Assembly (NCBI GenBank): GCA_029263315.1
Contig: JAJCXR010000054.1
Span: forward strand, 62,001-126,000
From: Acidobacteriota bacterium
Lineage (GTDB): Bacteria > Acidobacteriota > Thermoanaerobaculia > Multivoradales > J023
DNA length: 64,000 nucleotides
Reading direction: 5' to 3'
In this document: one piece after another, positions 17,243 to 24,831 of the stretch
Numbering within the stretch: position 1 is the first letter of the stretch
How the letters are laid out: every line of letters starts with the position of its first letter
Position numbers and translations under genes: made by a program
The notes under the pieces: generated by a model
Database searches by the model: none
Told to the model about the DNA's origin: nothing
Seen by the model: the letters and a program-made list of their open reading frames with translations, nothing else

Positions 17243-19536
17243 GCATCCTTGTCCCCCGCTCGCCGGCCGGTGGGACTGGGGCCCTTGGCCAACCACCGAT
17301 CCACCATCTCCGCCAGCTCTTTTTCCCTAAAAGGCTTCGAGAGATAGTCGTCCATGCCGGCCTGCAAACACTTTTCACGATCTCCGGCCATGGCGTGGGC
17401 CGTCAAGGCGATGATCGGCAACGACTCTTGAGAGGACTCCCGGCGCACCCGTCGGGTGGCCTCGTAGCCGTCCAGGCCGGGCATCTGACAATCCATGAGG
17501 ATGAGATCGAAGCTCTTCTGCTCGAGCCTCTCCAAGACTTCGAAACCATCGCAAGCCGCCTCGACGTGATAACCCAATGAGGCCAATTGGGCCATCGCCA
17601 CGAGGCGATTGACCTCGTTGTCTTCGGCCAGCAATAAGTTGTAATCCTGACGTTGCAGCCTACTTCCTCGATCCCTCACCAAATCCGGCTCGCCCACCGT
17701 CTCGTCGGCCAACTGAATCGGAATCTCGAACCAAAAGGTGGAGCCCAAACCGACCTCGCTATCGAACCCCATGGCGCCGTCCATCAATTCCACCAATCGC
17801 TTGCAAATCGCCAAACCGAGACCTGCCCCGCCGAAGCGTCTGGCCATCGTCTCATCGGCCTGAGTGAAGGTCTCGAAGAGCCGCTCCTGCAACTGCGCTG
17901 AGATGCCGAGGCCGGTATCAGCGACCGTGAAGCGTAGACGCAAGCTGCCACTCGGATCGGACGCGTCGCACCCCAAGCCGTCGACCGCCAAGGCCACCCG
18001 GCCCTGCTCGGTGAACTTGATAGCGTTGCCGAGCAGATTGAGGATCACCTGACGAATCCGGTGGCTATCGCCCAGCAGCAGCTCAGGGATGTCCTCCCCC
18101 ACCTGTAAAGACAACTCCAAACCCTTCTGCTGAGCCGGCGGCAGCATCAAGGCGATGATCTGCTCCAACCAGCTGTGGACTCGAAAAGGCCCATGCTCCA
18201 GGACCAGCTTTCCGGCCTCGATCCTGGAAAAATCCAGGATGTCATCGATCAATGACAACAGACCCTCGGCGGTCTCCTCGATCAAGTCGACGTAACCCAG
18301 CTCCCGCTTCCCAAGGTCCGCCTTGCGCAGCAGCGCGGCGACGCCCAAGATCCCCCCCATCGGAGTACGGATCTCATGGCTCATGTTGGCGAGAAATTGC
18401 CCTTTGGCCTCACTCCCTTGCTCCGCCGCTTCCTTGGCCAAACGCAGCTCCTCAGAGCGCCGCTGCTCGGTGAGATCACGGTGGATGCACAGCAACGCCT
18501 GCTGTCCTTGGTACTCGACCACCGAGGTGTTGATCTCGAGCAGGAGCCGGTGGCCGTCGCGATGGATTTGTTGCGTCTCGAATCGATGCAAACCACCGGA
18601 TTGCATGGCGCGCTCGAAATTGGCCCTAGCCTGGGGTAGACGCTCGGTGATCGCTTCGAGGGACAGGCCAATGATCTCCGACCGGTCATAGCCATAGGTC
18701 GTCGAGGCCCAGGGATTGGCTTCGAGAATGCGCAAGCTCTCCGGATCGAGCACCAAGATCGCTTCGTGGGCACCTTCGAACACCCGATGGTAATCCGCTT
18801 CCCGCTCGCGCAACGACGCCTCGGTCTGCAAGACCTTCTGTCGTAACTCGTCGCGGGCCAGCTGTAGACTCTCCTTGGCCGCACTGAGATCGGCTTGCCG
18901 TTCCTTCAACAAGCGTTGGTAGATCAGGGTCCGCCAAAACTCCTTGTGAAGCTGCAGCGACAGCATGAAGCCATAGGCGATAAAAACGAAGGTCGCCAAC
19001 GCTACCACCAAGGCAACACGCTCTTGGAGGGAAATCAGCACAGCGGTCACCGGCAACACTGTGGCGCAGATGAAGGTCCGCGCCAGGAAAAGGTGGGGGG
19101 CAAAGATCACCACGGAGACAATCGAGATAATCGCGGATATCATCAATCCAAGCGCCGATTCCGTCTCCAAACCAAAGGCGTCGAGGGTCCAACCGATAAA
19201 GACTCCCCAGGAACCGGCGGTGAGGAGGAGGTTCAAGGCGAAGACATGAAACCAACGTTGCCCGGACTTGCGGTAGAGCGCTTCGAAATTGAAGACCCAA
19301 TAGGCCCGCCAGAGGGTGAGCACCACAAAACCGATGCAGGCGACATAGAACACCCAGGAGAGGTTCTCGAAGCCCAGGATGAAACCCAGGAGAGCCCCTA
19401 CTGCGGGGTAGGCGATGATCCCCGCCTTCGAACGCTCCGCCAGGACTTGGTGAGCTTCCCGCCAAAGTGCGACCCGCTGTTTTTGGGTGAGGGAACCGCT
19501 ATCCAGCGGCAAACCTCGAAAAAATGTCGTCTTCAT
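17221..19536 (-). CDS. Hybrid sensor histidine kinase with PAS and receiver
   Basis: 771-residue membrane kinase. About six hydrophobic helices (about 38-205), a coiled coil (210-255), one PAS domain (about 258-375, HRVFEGAHEAILVLDPES), HisKA with phospho-His in NMSHEIRTPMGG (about 402), HATPase (NLLGNAIKFT, DTGLGIS, GGAGLGLAI) and a C-terminal receiver with LLAEDNEVNRLV and the Asp in LILMDCQMPGLDGYE (about 690). It lacks an Hpt domain, unlike the neighbour at 13-16 kb, so it may use that Hpt or another. It is convergent with the kinase/lipoprotein pair, with a 22-bp overlap at its 3' end. Confidence 0.9.
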   Translation of the reverse strand: MKTTFFRGLPLDSGSLTQKQRVALWREAHQVLAERSKAGIIAYPAVGALLGFILGFENLSWVFYVACIGFVVLTLWRAYWVFNFEALYRKSGQRWFHVFALNLLLTAGSWGVFIGWTLDAFGLETESALGLMISAIISIVSVVIFAPHLFLARTFICATVLPVTAVLISLQERVALVVALATFVFIAYGFMLSLQLHKEFWRTLIYQRLLKERQADLSAAKESLQLARDELRQKVLQTEASLREREADYHRVFEGAHEAILVLDPESLRILEANPWASTTYGYDRSEIIGLSLEAITERLPQARANFERAMQSGGLHRFETQQIHRDGHRLLLEINTSVVEYQGQQALLCIHRDLTEQRRSEELRLAKEAAEQGSEAKGQFLANMSHEIRTPMGGILGVAALLRKADLGKRELGYVDLIEETAEGLLSLIDDILDFSRIEAGKLVLEHGPFRVHSWLEQIIALMLPPAQQKGLELSLQVGEDIPELLLGDSHRIRQVILNLLGNAIKFTEQGRVALAVDGLGCDASDPSGSLRLRFTVADTGLGISAQLQERLFETFTQADETMARRFGGAGLGLAICKRLVELMDGAMGFDSEVGLGSTFWFEIPIQLADETVGEPDLVRDRGSRLQRQDYNLLLAEDNEVNRLVAMAQLASLGYHVEAACDGFEVLERLEQKSFDLILMDCQMPGLDGYEATRRVRRESSQESLPIIALTAHAMAGDREKCLQAGMDDYLSKPFREKELAEMVDRWLAKGPSPTGRRAGDKDAQGSRRL

Positions 19537-19775
19537 CTACATTCGTGAGCAAAACGGATCATCGGTAGAAGGGGGCATCAAGGGGGTGCTTAGTAGTGCC
19601 TCACTTTCGGCCTGCTTTTCTAGACGCTCCGAGGTTGAAATCATTGTAGCTCACCACGGCGGACCACCGCAGACCGCGGTGAGATCGGCGAATAGCAGCT
19701 ACGACCCGGCCGTAAACCAGACAGCGATCCGGCAAAGACTTTTCCGCAACCCCTGGTTCGCGGATTCGAATAGCG

Positions 19776-19781
19776 TACAAT
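19776..19781 (+). promoter_or_regulatory. Candidate -10 element TACAAT
   Basis: TACAAT lies 34 bp before the SPFH gene start. The -35 region (about 19753-19758, CTGGTT) is poor, so this is a weak call. The 278-bp gap between the divergent second kinase and the SPFH gene shows no other feature I can support. Confidence 0.3.
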
Positions 19782-19814
19782 TCCCCCAAGTTCAATTTTC
19801 GAGTGAGGTATCAC

Positions 19815-20948
19815 ATGGCCATTTGGGACAAGCTCAAGGGCGAGCTCATCGACATCATCGAGTGGACCGATGACTCCCCTGACACCATCGTCTATCGTTT
19901 CGAGCGCTACGGCAACGAGATCAAGTACGGCGCCCGCCTGACCGTACGTGAAGGTCAAGTGGCCGTGTTCGTCAATATGGGGCAGCTGGCGGACGTATTC
20001 CAGCCGGGCATGTACACCCTGGAAACCCCCAACATGCCTATCCTCTCGACCCTGCAGGGTTGGAAGCATGGCTTTGAGAGCCCATTCAAGGCGGAGGTTT
20101 ACTTTGTCAGCTCCCGCCAGTTCACGGATCTCAAATGGGGTACCAAGAACCCCATCATGCGGCGAGATCCGGAATTCGGCCCCGTACGCCTGCGGGCCTT
20201 CGGCACCTACGCCATGAAGGTCGAAGATGCCAGCCAGTTGCTGCGCGAAATCGTCGGCACCAGCGGCCACTTCACCACCGGCGACATCATCGACCAGTTG
20301 CGTAACATCGTCGTCTCCCGCCTCACCGATACCCTTGGCGAGAGCCAGATCCCGCTGCTCGACATGGCCGGCAACTACGATGAATTTGGCGTCCTGGTGC
20401 AGCAGAAGATCCAGGCGGAATTCACGGAGTACGGCCTCAACCTTACCAAGCTGCTGGTCGAGAACATCTCGTTGCCTCCGGCGGTGGAAGAGGCCCTCGA
20501 CAAACGCTCCAGCATGGGGGTGCTCGGCGACCTCAACAAGTTCACCCAATTCCAGGCGGCCAACGCCATGGAAACCGCGGCGGCCAACCCCAGTGGCATG
20601 GCGGCCGGAGGCATGGGCATGGGCATGGGTTTCGCCATGGCCAATCAGATGGGCCAAGCCATGGCCGGCGGACAACCGCAAGCACCGTCGGCGGCCGGTT
20701 CCGCGGCCGCACCTGCCGCGACACCACCGCCGTTGCCGTCCAAGGCCATCTTTTTTGCCGCCATCGGCGGTGCCCAGGCCGGCCCCTTCGACCTGAACAC
20801 TCTGACGACCAAGGCGCAGGCGGGGGAGATCGACCGCCAGACCTTGGTGTGGAAGGAAGGCATGGCCAGCTGGACCGCCGCCGGTGAGGTGACGGAGCTC
20901 GGAAAGCTCTTCGCTCGAGTACCGCCACCCTTGCCGCCGACCTCTTAG
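19815..20948 (+). CDS. SPFH-domain protein with C-terminal GYF_2 domain
   Basis: 377 residues resembling the YdjI-type SPFH (flotillin-like) proteins sometimes annotated as virion core protein. The SPFH core is at about 1-240; a Met/Gly/Ala/Pro-rich linker (about 245-305, with MGMGMGFAMANQMGQAM) leads to a GYF_2 domain (about 308-365, FFAAIGGAQAGPFDLNTL ... ASWTAAGEV). The ATG at 19815 has GAGG 7 nt upstream; the upstream in-frame GTG at 19803 overlaps that ribosome site. In Bacillus subtilis the homologue anchors a PspA-like protein at the membrane together with zinc-ribbon partners. The next gene here is such a partner, 24 bp downstream, so a membrane-stress complex is the best inference. 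No pspA gene is adjacent. Confidence 0.82.
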   Translation: MAIWDKLKGELIDIIEWTDDSPDTIVYRFERYGNEIKYGARLTVREGQVAVFVNMGQLADVFQPGMYTLETPNMPILSTLQGWKHGFESPFKAEVYFVSSRQFTDLKWGTKNPIMRRDPEFGPVRLRAFGTYAMKVEDASQLLREIVGTSGHFTTGDIIDQLRNIVVSRLTDTLGESQIPLLDMAGNYDEFGVLVQQKIQAEFTEYGLNLTKLLVENISLPPAVEEALDKRSSMGVLGDLNKFTQFQAANAMETAAANPSGMAAGGMGMGMGFAMANQMGQAMAGGQPQAPSAAGSAAAPAATPPPLPSKAIFFAAIGGAQAGPFDLNTLTTKAQAGEIDRQTLVWKEGMASWTAAGEVTELGKLFARVPPPLPPTS

Positions 20949-20972
20949 GATCAGGGAGCCAAACCGCTGGCC

Positions 20973-22058
20973 ATGGAAGACAACGTCCAGAACATCCACT
21001 GCGACAGTTGTGGTGCCGATCTGCGTTTCGCCCCGGGCGTTCAGAGTCTTGAATGCCCGTACTGCGGCAACCGGGTGGTCATCGCAGCCGACGATCAGGT
21101 CATCGAAGAGCTCGACTTTCGGGCCTTCCTGGAGAACGCCGAGGCCCAGTCGGAGAGCCTCGAGGTGATCACCGTCGTCTGTCGTACGTGCAACGCGGAA
21201 ACCACCCTCGAAGACAACGTGACCGCCAGCGTCTGCCCCTTCTGCGGCACGGCGCTGGTGGCCCAGGCCCATTCCAAGAGAATCATTCAGCCGCAGTCGG
21301 TCCTGCCCTTCGGCATCGACCAACGGCGGGCCGACCAGCTGCTGAAAACCTGGATCAACGGCCTGTGGTTCGCCCCCAAAAAGCTCAAGAAATACGCTCG
21401 AAGACACGGGCTGGACGGCGTTTACACCCCCTACTGGACCTACGACTGCGCCTCGACCGGGCGCTACCGTGGACAACGGGGCGAGCACTACTACGTGCAA
21501 GTGCCCTACACCACCACCAATGCCCAAGGGAAGACCGTCTCGGGAACGCGCCGGGTTCAGAAGACCCGTTGGCATCCCGCCGCCGGAACGGTGCGCAATC
21601 GCTTTGATGATGTGGTGGTGGTGGCCAGCGAGTCGCTGCCCAAGCACTATGTCGACCAGCTCACCCCTTGGGACTTGGAAAATCTGGTGCCCTTCGACAA
21701 GGCGTACCTCACCGGCTTCCGCGTCGAGAGCTATAGCCTGGGTTTGCAGGAAGGCTTCACCGACGCCCAGAAGAAGATGGAGCCCACCATCCGGCGCACC
21801 GTCGAGCGCGACATCGGTGGCGACGTCCAGCGCATCCAATCCCTGGATGTCGACTACGCCGACATCACCTTCAAGCACACCTTGCTACCCCTGTGGATCT
21901 GCGCCTATCGTTTCCGCAACGAGATCTTCCGGGTGCTGATCAACGCCCGCACCGGCGAAGTGCAAGGGGAGCGCCCGTGGTCGTGGATCAAGATCGGCCT
22001 CACCGTTTTGGCGATTATCTTGGTGATCTTCCTGTTGCTGATGGTGTTCGATCAGTGA
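20973..22058 (+). CDS. Zinc-ribbon membrane protein, partner of the SPFH protein
   Basis: 361 residues. Two zinc ribbons stand at the N-terminus: CDSC near 10 with CPYC near 28, and CRTC near 70 with CPFC near 88. A conserved central domain follows (FGIDQRRADQLLKTW, YTPYWTYDCAS), and one C-terminal TM helix at about 336-358. Databases often label this family as a replication factor Y-like helicase, but no helicase motif is present. The 24-bp spacing to the SPFH gene and the matching B. subtilis YdjG/YdjI pairing suggest a common membrane complex. The last 44 bp overlap the convergent radical SAM gene. Confidence 0.8.
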   Translation: MEDNVQNIHCDSCGADLRFAPGVQSLECPYCGNRVVIAADDQVIEELDFRAFLENAEAQSESLEVITVVCRTCNAETTLEDNVTASVCPFCGTALVAQAHSKRIIQPQSVLPFGIDQRRADQLLKTWINGLWFAPKKLKKYARRHGLDGVYTPYWTYDCASTGRYRGQRGEHYYVQVPYTTTNAQGKTVSGTRRVQKTRWHPAAGTVRNRFDDVVVVASESLPKHYVDQLTPWDLENLVPFDKAYLTGFRVESYSLGLQEGFTDAQKKMEPTIRRTVERDIGGDVQRIQSLDVDYADITFKHTLLPLWICAYRFRNEIFRVLINARTGEVQGERPWSWIKIGLTVLAIILVIFLLLMVFDQ

Positions 22059-23097
22059 GGGCTTCGGACGCTGGCGCCCCTTGCCGCTCCAACAGCTCGG
22101 CCCGCTGCTGAGCAAAGGTGGAAGGACCGTAGAGGTCGCCGTCTTCCACCAGAGCCTGCGCATGGCAGCGCCCGCAGTAGGAAATCTTCGAGCAGTCCTT
22201 GCAGGTGTGCAAATCCCGTCGCCGGATGGATCGCACTTCGTTCAGCCACGGCGAATGCTCCCAGACCTGTCGAAATGATTGCTGAAGGATGTTGCCACCG
22301 CTACCCGGCAAGATATTGCAGGCCATGACATCGCCCGCCGAGGTGATGTTGCAGTAGCGGCTGGCGGCGGCACATTGCGGCCCGTCCCGGCGTGGATCAT
22401 CGGGCCGCTCGGACATCACTTGGCAGCCGGAGTGGGGCCCCCCGAAGTGCCGCGCCAGCTCCTCTTGATCGATGCGCAAGGCCAGGGTCGAGGTATCGCC
22501 ATCCTTCTTGGCCATGATGGTGGGCGACACCTGCACCTCCGCCCCGATCGAGCCAGCATAGGCTCGGACCGCTTCGACGCCATCGAGGTTGAGGGTCATC
22601 ATCGGCATCTTCAGCAGCACCGGCACCTGCGCCCGGCGCAAGGCTTCGATACCCCGCAGGGTCTTGGCAAACGAGCCGGGTCGACAGGTGATCTCCTCGA
22701 AGACCTGGCAATCCATGGAATACAGGCTGATTTCCACCAAGGCGTCCAAGGCGACACAGGCTTGGACCACCTCATCGTCGATCAACGTGCCGTTGCTGAA
22801 CAGGCGCAAGGCGAACCCCAAACGGCGAGCCCGGCGGGCGATGGTCAGCCAGTCACGGCGCAGAAAGAGCTCGCCGCCGGTCAAGGTGAGAAACAACGTC
22901 CCCATCTCCGCCAACTCGTCGAGCAGAGCCAAAACCCTCTCAGTGGTCAACCGGTCCGGCGCCTGGAAATCTGGGATATAGCAATGCTGACAACGGAAAT
23001 TGCAGTGATGGGTCAGCTCGATGGAGACGTCGATGGGGATGGCCCGCTGCGCTGCCTTGGCCAGCAAACGATCCTGGTGCAAGATTGGCAGGCTCAT
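22015..23097 (-). CDS. Radical SAM/SPASM peptide-modifying enzyme (PqqE-like)
   Basis: 360-residue radical SAM enzyme. The cluster-binding motif CNFRCQHC lies at about 32-39, after the family opening PIDVSIELTHHC. Glycine-rich SAM contacts follow (LTGGELFLRRDW). The C-terminal SPASM region has seven or more Cys: two in QCAAASRYC, one in VMACN and four in CKDCSKISYCGRC, enough for auxiliary iron-sulfur clusters. Such proteins carry out C-C or C-S bond chemistry on ribosomal peptides. It is the third gene of PqqD-like, HprK-like, radical SAM; its ATG overlaps the stop of the kinase (ATGA), so translation is coupled. Its 3' end runs 44 bp into the convergent zinc-ribbon gene. The peptide substrate is not identified. 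Confidence 0.87.
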   Translation of the reverse strand: MSLPILHQDRLLAKAAQRAIPIDVSIELTHHCNFRCQHCYIPDFQAPDRLTTERVLALLDELAEMGTLFLTLTGGELFLRRDWLTIARRARRLGFALRLFSNGTLIDDEVVQACVALDALVEISLYSMDCQVFEEITCRPGSFAKTLRGIEALRRAQVPVLLKMPMMTLNLDGVEAVRAYAGSIGAEVQVSPTIMAKKDGDTSTLALRIDQEELARHFGGPHSGCQVMSERPDDPRRDGPQCAAASRYCNITSAGDVMACNILPGSGGNILQQSFRQVWEHSPWLNEVRSIRRRDLHTCKDCSKISYCGRCHAQALVEDGDLYGPSTFAQQRAELLERQGAPASEALTDRTPSATGRSPR

Positions 23098-23990
23098 GCC
23101 AAGGCCTCCTCGCATTCGATCACGTGGGGCCAGACACCGGCCCTCGGGCTGAACGCCAACTCATAGACCGGCACCATCTCCAGCACTCGACCCAAAGTCT
23201 CCAAACAGCGAGCCATGGCCGCGGCGTCCCAGGTTGGCCAGGCGATTTGGCGGCGCAAGTGTTGCAGCGCCTCCGGAACCCCCAAGCGTCGACGCAGGTG
23301 GGGACCGCCGTCCGGTATTTCAATGTCCTGCCGATGGCGCAAGCAATGCACTGCACACAAGGGCACTCGAGCGGGACGGGCCGTCCAAAAAGGCAGCGCC
23401 ACCAGCTCCGATGGCCCCGCTTCGACCAACACACCCACCAATTCATCGGCCATGGCGCGCTCCGGTAACAGCGCCGCCAGCGTCGACTTGCCACTGCCCG
23501 ACGCTCCGGCGCACAGCCAGCCGGAGGTACCATCGGACAGGGCCGTGGCATGGACGATCAGGGCGTGGGGATGACAGCCGTACCACAGCGCCTGCAACAG
23601 AAGGTCCATCGGGTATACCGCCCGCGGACCCCAGATCTCCAGATGCCCCGCTGCCAATTGCCAAAAGGCCCGAAAGCCGACGCCCCTAAACTCGACGCAG
23701 GCTCCGGCCATCGTCCCCTCGACCGCCTGGGATTGGAGTCCGCCAAGCCGAGCATCACGCAGTGCCTCCGGCGACGGTTCCTCCTCGCCTTCGACGTGGT
23801 AATCCAGCCGTATGGCGCCCGGGGCTGGCATCCCGGCCACCAGGAAGCCGCCATAGCGCACCGACACCTGCTCGAGCCAGCCGTCATCGGAGCTGCAAAT
23901 CGCGACATCCACGTTGCCTAAGCTCAAGCTTCGTTCGCAACCATCGGCGAATGAACCGTCGACTGGGAGCCCTGGTTGGGGCAGAGGCAT
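23094..23990 (-). CDS. HPr kinase-like protein (HprK-related)
   Basis: 298 residues. The C-terminal half resembles the HPr kinase/phosphorylase catalytic domain found in lasso and other RiPP clusters: Walker A in CAGASGSGKSTLAAL (about 163-177) followed by ADELVGVLVEAG where HprK has its acidic Mg site. The N-terminal half (about 1-140) is a substrate-recognition-like region. In lasso clusters related kinases phosphorylate the precursor peptide. The start at 23990 follows the PqqD stop by 13 bp and has two GTG codons just upstream as alternatives; the longer open frame overlaps the PqqD gene. True HPr and PTS genes are absent here, so a RiPP role is preferred. Confidence 0.75.
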   Translation of the reverse strand: MPLPQPGLPVDGSFADGCERSLSLGNVDVAICSSDDGWLEQVSVRYGGFLVAGMPAPGAIRLDYHVEGEEEPSPEALRDARLGGLQSQAVEGTMAGACVEFRGVGFRAFWQLAAGHLEIWGPRAVYPMDLLLQALWYGCHPHALIVHATALSDGTSGWLCAGASGSGKSTLAALLPERAMADELVGVLVEAGPSELVALPFWTARPARVPLCAVHCLRHRQDIEIPDGGPHLRRRLGVPEALQHLRRQIAWPTWDAAAMARCLETLGRVLEMVPVYELAFSPRAGVWPHVIECEEALA

Positions 23991-24003
23991 CACCACGCCG
24001 ATT

Positions 24004-24444
24004 TCATGAGAAGGGCGCTTGATTGCACAATGGGCTGCTGCCGGGCAAAAAAGCACAGGTGCCGGCGGCCTGTCGCACCTCTTCACGCCACAACACTTGG
24101 GGCGAGCAGGGAAGTGCCGAAACCACCGGCAGCGACCCTGCTTCAGAAGGCCCCGCTGAAGCCACCAGGAGGCCCAAAGACACCAGCTGAGAGACAAAAC
24201 CCTCGACCTCGGCGGCGCTCAAGGCGTCATTTGAGGCAGTCAAAGCCTGGGCCATCTGCTCCGCATCCCGAGGGATCCCGAAATGCTCCCACACCTCGCC
24301 TCCAGCGGCGTTGAGGCCGAGCATCTCCTTAGCCACCAGATCCACCAGGACCATCTCATCGTCGATTTGTCGCCAAGCGACGTGGTCAGCTCGTCGGTAT
24401 CTCAATCTAGCCTCGTGTCGGGGTGAGTCATACCTGGTTCCCAT
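24004..24444 (-). CDS. PqqD-like peptide chaperone with Cys-containing C-terminal tail
   Basis: 146 residues. The PqqD fold (RiPP recognition element) occupies about 18-96: HVAWRQIDDEMVLVDL, AKEMLGLNAAGGEVWEHF and FVSQLVSLGLL are its usual landmarks. PqqD proteins bind the leader of a precursor peptide and deliver it to the radical SAM enzyme, which is two genes downstream. The remaining 50 residues are not part of the fold and contain three Cys, several Pro and Ser, ending CAFLPGSSPLCNQAPFS. Ribosome site weak. The repeat-borne hairpin at 24461-24486 begins 17 bp before the start codon. The gene heads the operon with the HprK-like and radical SAM genes. Confidence 0.8.
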   Translation of the reverse strand: MGTRYDSPRHEARLRYRRADHVAWRQIDDEMVLVDLVAKEMLGLNAAGGEVWEHFGIPRDAEQMAQALTASNDALSAAEVEGFVSQLVSLGLLVASAGPSEAGSLPVVSALPCSPQVLWREEVRQAAGTCAFLPGSSPLCNQAPFS

Positions 24445-24460
24445 CCGAGACAGCGAAGCG

Positions 24461-24486
24461 GGGCGGGAACTAACTGGTTCCCGTCC
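24461..24486. terminator. Hairpin at the left end of repeat copy B
   Basis: GGGCGGGAAC and GTTCCCGTCC pair over 10 bp (one G-T wobble) around a TAACTG loop, followed rightward by CGTTTTA. In the rightward direction it looks like an intrinsic terminator. In the leftward direction it would form a stable structure in the 5' leader of the PqqD-like mRNA. Its left arm GGGCGGGAACTAACTGG recurs at the far end of the same copy (24676-24692). Confidence 0.4.
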
Positions 24487-24663
24487 CGTTTTACCAGAAT
24501 CGGTGCCAGCGGGAGGCCCTTCGAGCGAGCACGGACGGAGTGCTGTCTGAGCCGCAGGGCCATGGGGACGGTTTTAAACATTGATATAAACGGGTTTAGA
24601 TCGATGCGTCAGCGTTGGGGCGAGTTTGCGGAGGCCGCGCGCAGCCGAAGGGCTCCCGCCCCG
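24477..24663 (+). repeat. Dispersed repeat, copy B
   Basis: About 187 bp matching copies A and C. Shared blocks are CACGGACGGAGTGCTGTCTG (24530-24549), AAACATTGATA (24576-24586), GGGGCGAGTTTGCGGAGGCC (24617-24636) and CAGCCGAAGGGCTC (24642-24655). It is flanked by a direct repeat of GGGCGGGAACTAACTGG (24461-24477 and 24676-24692). The 387-bp gene-free stretch 24445-24831, between the glycosyltransferase end and the PqqD start, is mostly this element. A rightward open frame that starts inside it (MGRVCGGRAQPKG) is read-through of the repeat, not a credible gene. Confidence 0.85.
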
Positions 24664-24831
24664 TATCGCCTAGTGGGGCGGGAACTAACTGGCTATCTTA
24701 CCGTGCGGTGACATCGAAACCACCTCCGGGCTTGCCAACAGAGAAGATATCTCCAAGGATTCTCGAGCCCCCTCAGAGCCCGGTGGGTCGGGATGGTTGG
24801 AATGTAGATGCCTAGGCTGGAGGCAGCCCCG

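Noticed and set aside
19641-21878. 745-codon open frame on the minus strand
   Set aside because: Antisense to the SPFH and zinc-ribbon genes, which have clear domains and ribosome sites; the reading is a GC-skew shadow.
24615-24815. Open frame MGRVCGGRAQPKG, also found at 62007-62303 on the other strand
   Set aside because: The shared protein start is only the translation of the dispersed repeat; the two frames diverge as soon as they leave it and copy A does not keep it.
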